From assembly GCA_964624075.1 (NCBI GenBank), contig CAZUWH010000011.1:9720-73719 (forward strand): 64,000 bases of DNA, in the 5' to 3' direction. Shown piece after piece: positions 35,376 to 43,989 of the stretch. A model generated the notes under the pieces. That model did no database searches. It was not told the origin of the DNA and worked only from the letters and a program-made list of their open reading frames with translations. Each line of letters begins with the position of its first letter. Within the stretch, counting starts at the first letter, position 1. The position numbers and the translations under genes are program-made. The stretch is from CAZUWH01 sp964624075. Its GTDB lineage: Bacteria > Pseudomonadota > Alphaproteobacteria > Rhodospirillales > Rhodospirillaceae.

Positions 35376-35421
35376 CACGCACGGCAGTAATCCTCAGTCA
35401 CGCACGGCAGTAATCCTCAGT
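35376..35421 (+). repeat. perfect 23-bp tandem direct repeat (two units)
   Basis: Two identical 23-base units (35376-35398 and 35399-35421), each beginning CACGCACGGC and ending CCTCAGT, directly abut the head of GC-rich repeat copy 2. Their position at the edge of the repeat suggests a duplicated end or target site. Confidence 0.85.
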
Positions 35422-35545
35422 ATGGAATTTATTCCAAGTCGCCTTGACAGGCCCCCACCCCCAAACCCTTTTCGCCTCGAAGAGGCAGGCCCCCATTCAG
35501 GGAAAAGGCTTGCCGTTCCGGGCAGGAAGGGCGCGGATCTATCCC
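35421..35545 (+). repeat. GC-rich dispersed repeat, copy 2
   Basis: It begins TATGGAATTTATTCC, as copy 1 does in inverted orientation, then runs through a C-rich segment (CCCCCACCCCC) and AGGCCCCCATTCAGGG into a GGCAGGAAGG region. The segment lies in the leader of hspQ, about 60 bases before its start. Confidence 0.65.
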
Positions 35546-35603
35546 CCGTCAACAATTGTGCTATATTCGTCTGTTATGAAAAGACGTTGGGAGTATTTTA
35601 CCA

Positions 35604-35927
35604 ATGCGCGTTGCCAAATTCGAGATTGGTCAGATTGTGCAGCATCGTTTCCATCCCTTCCATGGGGTGATTTTTGATGTGGATCCCGTCTCTGCCAATA
35701 CCGAGAAATGGTGGTTCGCCATCCCTGAATACATCCGGCCCCATAAGGATCAGCCTTTCTATCATCTGCTGGCCGAAAACGCCGAAGGCTCCTATATCGC
35801 TTATGTCTCGGAACAGAACCTGTTGCGCGATGACAGCGGCAGGCCAGTCTTGTATCCAGAAATCGGCAAGTATTTCTCCGGGCTCAAGGACGGCCACTAT
35901 ATTCCGCTGCTGCGCATGACAAGCTGA
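35604..35927 (+). CDS. hspQ: heat shock protein HspQ
   Basis: A 107-residue YccV-like domain protein. HspQ binds hemimethylated oriC DNA and acts as a specificity factor for Lon in enterobacteria. Conserved blocks: FEIGQIVQHRFHPFHGVIFD, NTEKWWFAIP, PFYHLLAENAEGSYIAYVSE and QNLLRDDSGRP. GGGAG precedes the ATG. No canonical sigma-32 promoter could be identified; the leader is occupied by GC-rich repeat copy 2. It stands alone between an oxidoreductase and a lipoprotein gene. Confidence 0.95.
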   Translation: MRVAKFEIGQIVQHRFHPFHGVIFDVDPVSANTEKWWFAIPEYIRPHKDQPFYHLLAENAEGSYIAYVSEQNLLRDDSGRPVLYPEIGKYFSGLKDGHYIPLLRMTS

Positions 35928-36042
35928 CATCCCCCTCTACGCCCCCAGGAAGATGAACGGCCTGCCCGAAAGCAGCTCTTCCCCGTGGGGCCGCCACCGC
36001 TTCATACCCTTCAGACCGGGAACGAGGGCAGGAAGAGAGCTC

Positions 36043-36543
36043 TCAAGGGGTGCCAATGACACGCCACGTTCCGTCGGCCTGGTGGCAGGCCGTGCCAGTT
36101 GCGGTCTGCTGACGCCCCTCCACCACGAGCGTGCTGTTGAATTCACGGCAATACTCGCCCGTTCGCTGGTGTGCTCCCTCGCGCACGGCCGTGAAACTAC
36201 CCTGATGGCCTGATTGTGGATTGTTCCAGGTGATCGGTTCGTTCAAGGATGCGGAATAGGCACGTTGCCGGGCGCTCTCCATGTACTGGCGGTCAGCGCG
36301 GTCGAGCGACTGGCCGATCTCACTGCCGACCAGACCCCCGAGCAGGGCCCCAGCGATGATGGCGGCGGTCTTGCTGGTTCCCTTGCCGAACTGGGCACCC
36401 AGTGCCCCGCCGCCGATTCCACCGAGCACAGTACCGGCCGCTGTTTTCGGATTGTCCTGCATACCATGACAGCCGGCAACCGCGGCGCTCCCCATGGCAA
36501 CGGCCGCGACAAGGGCAATCGTTCTACAGCGTGTCACAAGCAT
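36043..36543 (-). CDS. glycine-zipper outer-membrane lipoprotein (17-kDa surface antigen type)
   Basis: A 166-residue lipoprotein precursor. The signal IALVAAVAMGSAAVAGC has a lipobox V-A-G-C. A glycine-zipper 2TM region follows: AGTVLGGIGGGALGAQFGKG and AIIAGALLGGLVGSEIGQSL. The C-terminal surface-antigen domain shows TWNNPQSGHQGSFTAVREGA, YCREFNSTLVVEG and TACHQADGTWRVI, typical of the rickettsial 17-kDa antigen family. Start at 36543 chosen because the signal peptide begins there. It is divergent from pdxH with about 230 bases between them. Confidence 0.9.
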   Translation of the reverse strand: MLVTRCRTIALVAAVAMGSAAVAGCHGMQDNPKTAAGTVLGGIGGGALGAQFGKGTSKTAAIIAGALLGGLVGSEIGQSLDRADRQYMESARQRAYSASLNEPITWNNPQSGHQGSFTAVREGAHQRTGEYCREFNSTLVVEGRQQTATGTACHQADGTWRVIGTP

Positions 36544-36775
36544 GGTTCTAATCCCCGTTGGTTCTGGTATGGAATGGAGTGATGAAACAGAACCATCGGC
36601 ACAGGCTGGCAAAGGACAAGGCTTGTGCCAAAATGTTTGTCGGTGAATCCGACGTTTGTGACAGGGTAACAGATTGCCGGGACGCGCGATAGTCCTGTAC
36701 ACGAGTTCCGTGCGTAGCGTTTATCGTGCGTCTGAGGCAATCGCCAGCTTGCACCGATCCGCCTCCCCCAGCAGG

Positions 36776-37378
36776 ATGACAGACCCCATGCCACCCACGC
36801 CGCCAGAAGATCCCATCCTCCGGTTCCGTCAATGGCTGGAAGAGGCCGAACGGGAGGAAATCAACGATCCAAATGCCATGAGCTTAGCCACTGCCACCCA
36901 TGATGGGCGTCCCAGCGTGCGGATTGTCCTGTTGAAGGAGGTGGATGGGCGCGGATTTGTATTCTACACTAACCTGGAAAGCCGTAAGGGGACGGAACTG
37001 CTGACCAATGCCCGGGCAGCCTTGTGTTTTCATTGGAAGAGCCTGCGGCGTCAGGTGCGGGTGGAGGGCGTGGCGGAACAGGTCACAGCGGCCGAGGCCG
37101 ATGCCTATTTCGCTTCGCGTCCGCGCTTGAGCCAGATTGGTGCCTGGGCTTCACAGCAGTCGCGACCGCTGTCGGGACTCCTGGAACTGGAACGCCGGGT
37201 AGCCGAGGTGGCTGCCCGTCATGGCCTGGGAGCCGTGCCCCGTCCGCCGTACTGGTCCGGGTTCCGGGTGGTGCCGGAGGTGATCGAATTCTGGCACGAT
37301 CGTCCGTTCCGTCTGCACGATCGTTTAGTTTATAACCGCCGGGGCTCAGATTGGCGCACGGTTTTCCTATATCCTTAG
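36776..37378 (+). CDS. pdxH: pyridoxamine 5'-phosphate oxidase
   Basis: PdxH oxidises pyridoxine or pyridoxamine phosphate to pyridoxal phosphate with FMN. The 200-residue protein has AMSLATATHDGRPSVRIVLL, GFVFYTNLESRKGTELLTN (FMN contacts), ALCFHWKSLRRQVRVEGVAE, FASRPRLSQIGAWASQQSRP, and the C-terminal PPYWSGFRVVPEVIEFWHD and RRGSDWRTVFLYP that close the active site. The ATG at 36776 has AGCAGG just upstream; an in-frame extension to 36674 looks non-coding. Confidence 0.97.
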   Translation: MTDPMPPTPPEDPILRFRQWLEEAEREEINDPNAMSLATATHDGRPSVRIVLLKEVDGRGFVFYTNLESRKGTELLTNARAALCFHWKSLRRQVRVEGVAEQVTAAEADAYFASRPRLSQIGAWASQQSRPLSGLLELERRVAEVAARHGLGAVPRPPYWSGFRVVPEVIEFWHDRPFRLHDRLVYNRRGSDWRTVFLYP

Positions 37379-37425
37379 GGCAGGATGGGCGCGAAGGAAA
37401 GCACGGGTGAGGGAAAGGAGCATGG

Positions 37426-38331
37426 ATGGTGGGGAATGGGCGCACAAGGGAAGAACACCTGATGCAGGTGGCGACCTATGCCTCGACGAGTGTGGCGGGG
37501 ATACTGGTCGGGGTGAAACTGGTTGCCTGGATCATGACCGACTCCATAGCCCTGCTGTCAGGTCTCGTGGATTCCCTGCTTGATGCCGCTGCCTCTCTGA
37601 TCAACCTGATTGCCGTCCACCATGCCTTACAGCCGGCCGATCCCGAACACCGTTTCGGCTATGGCAAGGCCGAACCGCTCGCAGGCCTGGGACAATCCGC
37701 CTTTATCGCCGGTTCGGCCCTGTTCCTGAGCATCCAGGCGGTCAATCGCCTGTTCAAGCCGGTGCCGGTCGATAACATTCTCATCGGGGTCGGGGTAATG
37801 GCCCTGTCCCTGATTCTGACCTTTGTTCTGGTCACCTTCCAGACACGGATTATCCGCCGTACCCGATCGGTAGCCATCAGCGCCGACAGACTGCACTATC
37901 TGGGGGACCTTCTCGGCAATGGAAGTATCCTCGTTGCCCTGGGAGGGGTGTGGCTAACCGGATGGCCTTTCATTGATCCTCTGTTCGCGCTGCTGATCGC
38001 TCTCTACATTCTGCACAGTGCCGGCCGGATCATGACGCGCAGCCTCAATCTGCTCATGGATCGCGAGTTTTCCGAGCGGGATCGCCAGCGCATCCGCGAT
38101 ATCGTTGCCGCGGAGGGCGAGGTCATCGACATGCATGACCTGCGCACTCGTTCTTCCGGGCCGCGGGATTTCATCCAGCTTCACCTGGAACTGGACCGCA
38201 GCCTGCCCTTATGGCGAGCCCATGAGGTGGCAGAGCGAGTCGGATTACGCCTGCGGCAGGCTTTCCCCGCCGCCGACGTCATCATCCATGAAGATCCCTC
38301 CGGCATTGCCTATGACAGGGCGCACGCCTGA
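37426..38331 (+). CDS. cation diffusion facilitator family transporter (FieF-like)
   Basis: An inner-membrane divalent-cation/proton antiporter of 301 residues with six predicted membrane segments. The site-A ligands are visible: LVDSLLDAAASL in TM2 (two Asp) and SADRLHYLGDLLGNG in TM5 (His and Asp), the DD-HD set seen in FieF/YiiP and consistent with Zn/Fe/Cd. HRFGYGKAEPLAGLGQSAFI is the family signature between TM2 and TM3. The C-terminal cytoplasmic domain includes MHDLRTRSSGPRDFIQLHLE and VIIHEDP. GGAAAGGAG precedes the start. It is followed 19 bases later by mobA. Confidence 0.95.
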   Translation: MVGNGRTREEHLMQVATYASTSVAGILVGVKLVAWIMTDSIALLSGLVDSLLDAAASLINLIAVHHALQPADPEHRFGYGKAEPLAGLGQSAFIAGSALFLSIQAVNRLFKPVPVDNILIGVGVMALSLILTFVLVTFQTRIIRRTRSVAISADRLHYLGDLLGNGSILVALGGVWLTGWPFIDPLFALLIALYILHSAGRIMTRSLNLLMDREFSERDRQRIRDIVAAEGEVIDMHDLRTRSSGPRDFIQLHLELDRSLPLWRAHEVAERVGLRLRQAFPAADVIIHEDPSGIAYDRAHA

Positions 38332-38350
38332 TGATGTCGAGGCAACCACC

Positions 38351-39037
38351 ATGAACACAAACGGCGTGCAAAGTGATGAACCAGCCGAAGAGAAGGGGCA
38401 AACGGTTGCCGTGATCGTTGCCGGCGGTCGTGCCCGCCGCATGGGAGAGGGAGACAAGACCTTGCGTTCTCTGGTCGGCCGTCCCATGGTGATCCATGTG
38501 TGGGCGGCCATAGCCCCCCAGGTGGTGCGAGTGGCCTTGAACGGCAACGGCCGGCCGGAACGCTTTTCCACCATCCTGCCCGACGTGCCAGTCCTGGCCG
38601 ATGCCGAGCCCGATCAGGGACCGCTCGCGGGTGTACTGGCCGGGTTGCGCTGGGCGGTAGAGGAAGGGGTGAAGCGTCTGCTGACTGTTCCCGGCGATAC
38701 GCCGTTCCTGCCAGAGGATCTGGTGGTACGTCTGACCCGGACCGCCGTGGCGGCGGGGACAAGGGTGGCGTGTGCCAGCGCGGGCGGACGCTGGCATCCC
38801 CTGGTGAGTGTCTGGGATGTCGCGCTGGCAGTCCCCTTGGCCGCCTTCCTGGCGGGAGGCGGGCGCACGGTGAGACAGTTTGTGGAGGTCTGTCGGCCGG
38901 CGGTGGCCGATTTTCCCCTCATGCCGTTCGATCCTTTCCTGAACGTGAACACACCAGACGACCTGGCCGCGGCGGAGCAGATGGCACGGGAGCGGCAGAG
39001 GCTCCCGGAAGATTCCCCGCCATGCCGGTTCTGGTGA
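38351..39037 (+). CDS. mobA: molybdenum cofactor guanylyltransferase
   Basis: MobA attaches GMP to molybdopterin to form the guanine dinucleotide cofactor. The 228-residue protein has the nucleotidyltransferase motif VAVIVAGGRARRMGEGDKTL, the acidic segment VPVLADAEPDQGPLAGVLAG and the product-side TVPGDTPFLPEDLV, and ends with FLNVNTPDDLAAAEQ. A start at 38312, overlapping the CDF gene, is also open. queA begins 29 bases downstream; the functional link between these neighbours is not obvious. Confidence 0.94.
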   Translation: MNTNGVQSDEPAEEKGQTVAVIVAGGRARRMGEGDKTLRSLVGRPMVIHVWAAIAPQVVRVALNGNGRPERFSTILPDVPVLADAEPDQGPLAGVLAGLRWAVEEGVKRLLTVPGDTPFLPEDLVVRLTRTAVAAGTRVACASAGGRWHPLVSVWDVALAVPLAAFLAGGGRTVRQFVEVCRPAVADFPLMPFDPFLNVNTPDDLAAAEQMARERQRLPEDSPPCRFW

Positions 39038-39066
39038 ACTGGCGACCGGTTTTCAGCGAGAAGCCC

Positions 39067-40128
39067 ATGCGGGTCAACCTGTTCGACTTTGCCTTACCGA
39101 ACGATCTGATCGCCGACCGGCCGGCCACGCCACGGGATGCCGCTCGCCTCCTCGTGGTCAACGCGGCTGGAAATTATACCGAGAGTTGCGTTCGCGATCT
39201 GCCTGACCTGTTGTGCCCTAGCGACGTCGTGGTGGTCAATGATACCCGGGTGATTCCTGCCCGTCTGATCGGGCGCCGTGGTGCGGTCAGGGTCGAGGTC
39301 CTGCTGCACCGGCAGGAAGGGCCGGGCCAATGGCGGGCCTTCGCCCGCCCGGCCCGCAGGCTGGCGATGGGGCAACGGATCGATTTCTGTGCCCGGGAGA
39401 CGTTCACGGCCACTGTCATCAGTCGGGGCGAAGGGGGCGAAGTCACGCTGCGGTTCGACCGGGAAGGTGCGGATCTGCTAGCCGCCCTTGCCCGTCATGG
39501 CCATGTCCCGCTGCCGCCTTACATCCGGCGGTCGGACGACAGCTGCGACCGCAGCGATTACCAGACTCTGTTTGCCAGGGTTGACGGGGCTGTGGCGGCT
39601 CCCACCGCCGGCCTGCACTTCACCGACGCTCTTTTTGCGAGACTTGCAGTCCTGGGCGTGGAACGGGTGGCAGTCACATTGCATGTCGGCGCAGGTACCT
39701 TCCTGCCCGTGAAGGCAGAAGACACCCGCGACCACGTGATGCACGCCGAATCCGGCTGCATCACCGCGGCGGCAGCAGAGGCTCTCAATCGGCGCCGGGG
39801 GCGGCTGGTGGCGGTTGGCACCACCAGCCTGCGCCTTCTGGAAAGCGCTGCGGCGCCCGATGGCACCATTCACCCATTTGCCGCCGACACGACCCTGTTC
39901 ATTACCCCTGGCTACACGTTCCGGATGGTCGATCTGCTGCTGACAAACTTCCACTTGCCTCGTTCCACCTTGTTCATGCTGGTTGCAGCCTTTGCTGGTC
40001 TTGATCGCATGCAGGCTGCCTATGCCCACGCCATTGCTGCCCGCTACCGGTTCTATTCCTACGGTGATGCCTGTCTTCTATCCCGGAACACGGAGACTAT
40101 TGCCAAAGACATAATGACTCTTCGTTGA
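39067..40128 (+). CDS. queA: S-adenosylmethionine:tRNA ribosyltransferase-isomerase
   Basis: QueA transfers the ribosyl part of SAM to preQ1 in tRNA, giving epoxyqueuosine. The 353-residue protein has VNLFDFALPNDLIADRPATP at the start, VVVVNDTRVIPARLIGRR, GHVPLPPYIRRSDDSCDRSD, AAPTAGLHFTDALFARL, VTLHVGAGTFLPVKAE and LLLTNFHLPRSTLFMLVAAF, all family hallmarks. The ATG at 39067 gives the normal N-terminus; the frame is open back to 38500 within mobA but that part is antisense-like noise. tgt is not in the window. Confidence 0.97.
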   Translation: MRVNLFDFALPNDLIADRPATPRDAARLLVVNAAGNYTESCVRDLPDLLCPSDVVVVNDTRVIPARLIGRRGAVRVEVLLHRQEGPGQWRAFARPARRLAMGQRIDFCARETFTATVISRGEGGEVTLRFDREGADLLAALARHGHVPLPPYIRRSDDSCDRSDYQTLFARVDGAVAAPTAGLHFTDALFARLAVLGVERVAVTLHVGAGTFLPVKAEDTRDHVMHAESGCITAAAAEALNRRRGRLVAVGTTSLRLLESAAAPDGTIHPFAADTTLFITPGYTFRMVDLLLTNFHLPRSTLFMLVAAFAGLDRMQAAYAHAIAARYRFYSYGDACLLSRNTETIAKDIMTLR

Positions 40129-40217
40129 CATTCCGGAAAGGGGCGCTCATATGAGGAAAGTTCGCATCCCAAGGGAAATGTGGCACGCGTGGCGTGGAGG
40201 GGGAGAGGCAGGCGCAC

Positions 40218-40577
40218 ATGAACAACGACCCGGTTTTCGAACGAATCCAGCAGGAAATCAAAACCTATCCGGTGGTTCTGTATATGAAGGGCACGCCAAT
40301 GTTCCCGCAGTGCGGGTTCTCTGCCGCGGCGGTAGACATTCTGTCGCGCCTGGGCGTGAAGTTCAAAGGGGTGGACATCCTGGTGGATCCTTCTCTCCGT
40401 GACGGGTTGAAGCGTTTTTCCAATTGGCCGACCTTTCCCCAGCTTTATGTCAAGGGTGAGCTGGTTGGCGGCAGTGACATCATGCGGGAGATGTACAATT
40501 CAGGCGAACTGAGGCAGTGGCTGGAAGAGAGAGGAATTCAGATCAACGTCGTCCAGCAGGGGGCAGGCCGATCGTGA
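40218..40577 (+). CDS. grxD: monothiol glutaredoxin, Grx4 family
   Basis: A CGFS-type monothiol glutaredoxin, which carries a bridging [2Fe-2S] cluster with glutathione and takes part in iron-sulfur trafficking. The 119-residue protein has VVLYMKGTPMFPQCGFS with Cys32, then NWPTFPQLYVKGELVGGSDI that binds glutathione. In many alphaproteobacteria bolA precedes it; here it follows queA by 90 bases and no bolA is seen. A hairpin 29 bases after the stop probably ends the transcript. Confidence 0.96.
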   Translation: MNNDPVFERIQQEIKTYPVVLYMKGTPMFPQCGFSAAAVDILSRLGVKFKGVDILVDPSLRDGLKRFSNWPTFPQLYVKGELVGGSDIMREMYNSGELRQWLEERGIQINVVQQGAGRS

Positions 40578-40605
40578 CTGGTGTGGCCACTCCCGGAAAA
40601 CGCAC

Positions 40606-40637
40606 AAACCGCTCGTGAAAGGGAGAGCGGTCGGTTT
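40606..40637 (+). terminator. hairpin after grxD
   Basis: ACCGCTC (40608-40614) and GAGCGGT (40625-40631) form a 7-bp stem with a 10-base loop, followed by CGGTTTCCTCTCC. The T-tract is weak, so efficiency is uncertain. Confidence 0.55.
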
Positions 40638-40669
40638 CCTCTCCTGAATCCCTGACTATATGCGCGCTA

Positions 40670-41110
40670 GTCTGCCGTGGGCATACCCCTCCCTATCCAG
40701 GGGGAAGACTTTGCCGTCCCAGGTGGAAAGGCCGTATGTCCCCTTCCCTTCATCCTTTCCCGACGGACCCCGTTCCCGCAAAGACCTCTGTTCCCTCCGG
40801 AGAGGGGGGAGCCTGCCCGCTAGGGGGGGTGGTTATTATCCGTGCCTCTCCCTTTGCAACTGCGAGCATCTCCAACGGCAGGGCGATGGAGCGCCCCGGC
40901 TGTCCTCAGTCGCCGGGCGCAGGGGCGCTGGCCCGCGTTGCGGGCTCGGAGTCCGGAAATTTCCCAGACTGCCGTATTACACCTCCCAACCCTCTCTCGA
41001 CGGACCCCGTCCCAGAAAAGACCTATGTCCCCTAAAGGGAAGACACCCTCTCTCTGGACGGAACACTTCCTTCCATCCAGGGGGGAAGGAATTCCTGGAG
41101 ATGCCCGAAC
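40670..41110 (-). repeat. GC-rich dispersed repeat, copy 3 (compound)
   Basis: Two repeat cores are present on the minus strand. One matches the block around CGACGGACCCCGTTCCCGCA (about 40763-40782), the other CGACGGACCCCGTCCCAGAA (about 40998-41017); both correspond in inverted orientation to the core GGACGGGGTCCGTCGGGAGA of copy 5. G-runs and CTCTCTGG-type motifs surround them. No coding signal was seen on either strand. Confidence 0.65.
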
Positions 41111-41546
41111 GTGTTCTGACAAGATATAAAATATAATAAAGTAGAAAATGATAAAACAGGCAAGGGAGAACTTGCCATAGCCGATATCTTCAACACAGCC
41201 CCCTGCACCCTCACGAAGTTATTCAGCATGGCTGTTCTGATCATCGTGTAGTCAACAGTTGACAAAATCCTGGCGCCTACCTATATGAAACTGGTCAACA
41301 TGAATATTTCTGTGGAAGAAAACAGTACGGCTCTCGAACCAATCCGTAGTGCTGTGGGGTGTGGAAACTGTCTGGTGGAGGGTGGCCAGGCGGGGGAATT
41401 TGTGTCTGTTTCCAGAGTGTTTGGCAACCTTGCCTGATTTTTGGTTGAGCGGATACGGTCGAATAACTTGAGGTTGATGACAGGCTGTAAAGTCTTGTTG
41501 ATCATGCCGTCCATGAGGAACAAGACAGGAGGCATGATGTTCGGCC
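41111..41546. other. AT-richer gene-free stretch
   Basis: About 430 bases, locally AT-rich (for example ATATAAAATATAATAAAG near 41127), with no convincing gene. It probably contains the promoter region of the decayed methyltransferase gene that follows. Confidence 0.4.
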
Positions 41547-42244
41547 ATGAAGAAGAAGTTTCTGAGGATGTGGCATGCTTGCCGGGCAAGAGTTCTGCCT
41601 TCCATTTACCAGACAAACGCCTATACTTTATATCGGTACCATGACGGGGAAGGGAAATTTAACTATGCCAGATATAAAAAGGTACAGATTGCTGGCAACA
41701 AGAAAAAGCTGCATATGGTCTGGGCATTGGAGGAGAACATACGATATCTTACGGAATGGATAAGGAAGAATGTCGGGCAACCGCAGTTTGGACTCTGTCA
41801 TGGAACACGTCGATGGGTTGAGCAGTCGTGGTTCAGAGAAATGCTGGGGTGTGACGTCATCGGCACAGAGATATCAGAGACGGCCAAGAACTTCCCGTAT
41901 ACCATTCAGTGGGATTTTCCAGATGTCCGGGAAGAATGGCGCTTGGCTTGTGATTTCATCTATTCCAATGCCTTTGATCATACCTATGATCCGAAAAAAT
42001 GCCTCAACGCCTGGATGGCCTGTCTCAGACGCGGTGGCGTCTGCATCATCGAGCACAGCTCCTCCCGTGGTATGGTGCCACCACGGCATTGGATCCTTTC
42101 AGCGTGAATGCGGAACTGATGCCATGGCTGGTTCTCAAGTGGTCTGAAGGGCGTTTCGCCGTTATGACCATTCTCGATGCCCCCTCTCAACGACCGGGGC
42201 GCCATATCAGTTTCTTCGTCATCCAGCATACCGCCCTGGGCTAG
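41547..42244 (+). pseudogene. class I methyltransferase-like protein, frameshifted
   Basis: The first frame gives LHMVWALEENIRYLTEWIRK, GLCHGTRRWVEQSWF, LGCDVIGTEISETA (SAM-binding loop and acidic end), PYTIQWDFPDV, DFIYSNAFDHTYDPKKCLNA and RRGGVCIIEHSSSRG. It then runs into an early stop at 42107. From about 42080 the second frame continues with TTALDPFSVNAELMPWLVLK, FAVMTILDAP and ISFFVIQHTALG to a stop at 42244, as expected for the C-terminus. One frame change thus separates the two. Proteins of this kind often occur in polysaccharide loci, but substrate is unknown here. Confidence 0.7.
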
Positions 42245-42633
42245 GCTGCGGAAGGGACGTGATTGGCAAGGATGGAAGCGTGCGCCATTTTGACCTGTCG
42301 CTGGCCACCCTGATGCCTTGGGTATCAGCCTTTCCCACGCCCTTCACTGCTCTCTTCCCCACTCCGTCGCTACTTATCCTTGATCTCCGGACACGGCTTA
42401 CCGCAAAAGATCAAGTGACACTCTTCACTCTCGTCATGAGGGATACATATACATAATTCACATGGAAGGGGCGGGTCCTCTTTCGCCTTTCTTTCTGTGC
42501 TGACAGTCTCTGTAAGGGGACACGCGATCGCCCTGGATGACGTTGGGGCGGCGATGGACATGCGCCATTCATCATGTCATGATTGGTGGGTATGGATTCA
42601 TTGCACCCGGCAGAACCCCGCAGGGCACAAGGA
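42245..42633. other. gene-free stretch before the Rpn remnant
   Basis: About 390 bases with no supported gene; open frames here show no recognisable composition or motif. Nothing else was seen. Confidence 0.4.
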
Positions 42634-43602
42634 ATGCTCGAACCGACCCAGCCGCACGACAAGCTCTTTAAAGGGCTCCTCGACCAGCCGGGAAGGCGGG
42701 AGCGCTGTTGCGCGAATGGACTTCTGCCGGAAATCACCGCTCTGCTGGCCGACGACCCGCCCGAACTGGATGGAGCCCAGCGAGTATATTGACGAAGCTC
42801 TGCGTGGCAGCTATGGTGACCGCCTTTATCGGGCACGGTTGCGGGATGATGGGGCGTTGTTCCCGTATGTTCTGATCGACCACAAAAGCACACCGGAGCC
42901 TGGCCTCGTTCTGCAGTTGCTGGGATACCTCCTGCGTATCTGGCTTCGGCTCAGCGGTAGTGCGGCAGAGTCGTTGCGTGCTCTACCGCCGATCTTGCCC
43001 CTGGTCGTCTATCACGGCGCGCGGGCATGAAATGTCTCACTGTCCTTGCGTGACACGATCGCAGGCCCCGAGACGGCCAAACCGTATCAGCCGGGCTTCC
43101 AGTACGCGCTTGTAGATTTGGGACCGATCCCCACCCGGCGCTTTCGGCGTATCCCCCCTCTGCGGGCCGAGCTGTTGGTGCTCAAATACGCGCAGCGGGC
43201 ATGTGACTCGGAGGCGCTGTTGGTTCGGGCTTCACCGACGTGAAGGATTTCCTGCCCTTGTTTGCCATGCTGACGATGTACGTGACGACCGTTTATGCGA
43301 ACGTCAATGCCACCTTGCTCCGCCAGGCGATCCGCAAGGTGAAACTGGAATGGGAGGATGACATGCTGTCAATTGCCGCCAGGGAATGGATGGCCGCGGG
43401 AGAGGCCAGGGGGCGGGTCGTAGGCAAAGCCAAAGCTTTGCTCTACCAGCTTGGGCGATGCTGTGGGCCGGTTTCTCCCGAAATCGAGAGCCGCGTTCGG
43501 ATGGTAGACAGCGCCCAGCTTGATGAATGGATGGACCACCTAATGGATGCCCATATCTTGGCCGATGTGTTTGGCTCCCCTGTGGGGCCCAGGTGTTCGT
43601 GA
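42634..43602 (+). pseudogene. Rpn-family recombination-promoting nuclease / transposase-like protein, decayed
   Basis: Read from an ATG at 42634 (MLEPTQPHDKLFKGLLDQPG), through at least two frame changes near 42690-42720 (ALLREW appears in another frame), to LPEITALLADDPPELDG. A further shift near 42775 leads to YIDEALRGSYGDRLYRARLR, FPYVLIDHKSTPEPGLVLQL and LVVYHGARA. Then comes a TGA (43028-43030) in place of an expected Trp, followed in frame by NVSLSLRDTIAGPE. A last shift near 43240 gives FAMLTMYVTTVYANVNATLL and LADVFGSP. The PD-(D/E)xK nuclease core is recognisable, with D-H-K where E-H-K is usual. Rpn proteins promote RecA-independent recombination. Confidence 0.85.
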
Positions 43603-43649
43603 TTCCGTCCACCCGAATCTAGTATGTCGTTCGGATACCTCGAAAAATC

Positions 43650-43860
43650 GTCATGCCCGTGCAGGCGAGCATCCATGACATGCAGACCAAGGGGCGTGAC
43701 CACCACGAGGCCCCCTACCGCCAGCCAAGGACCAGACGGGACCATCACCCCCACTCCAACCCTCCCCTGATCCAAGAGGGAGGAGGTCTTCCCTCCAGGA
43801 GGTGGGCGTGTTCCCTCCAAGGGAGCGGGGGGGGGGTGATTCATCCGTTTGGACGCTGTC
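43650..43860 (+). repeat. GC-rich dispersed repeat, copy 4
   Basis: It contains GTGACCACCACGAGGCCCCC, matching ATGACCACCACGGGCCCCCC in copy 6, followed by CCCTCCCCTGATCCAAGAGG and a G-run (43828-43837). It lies between the Rpn remnant and the 3' end of addA. Confidence 0.65.
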
Positions 43861-43989
43861 TATCGCTGACAAGCATGAATTCCCGCTTTTTCGGAAACGA
43901 CGCAATGTAAATAATTCGAGGTACTCATTCGTCGCAACAGGCAGACCTAGAGACTCGCGGAACAAGCGGCATGAATCACAGACCCGACC

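Noticed and set aside
35377..35421. Possible start of a CRISPR array
   Set aside because: The two 23-base units are directly adjacent with no spacer, and there are only two.
40660..41136. Open frames through the GC-rich stretch after grxD
   Set aside because: Several frames are open on both strands because of base composition; the translations are low-complexity and the same DNA recurs as a repeat elsewhere.
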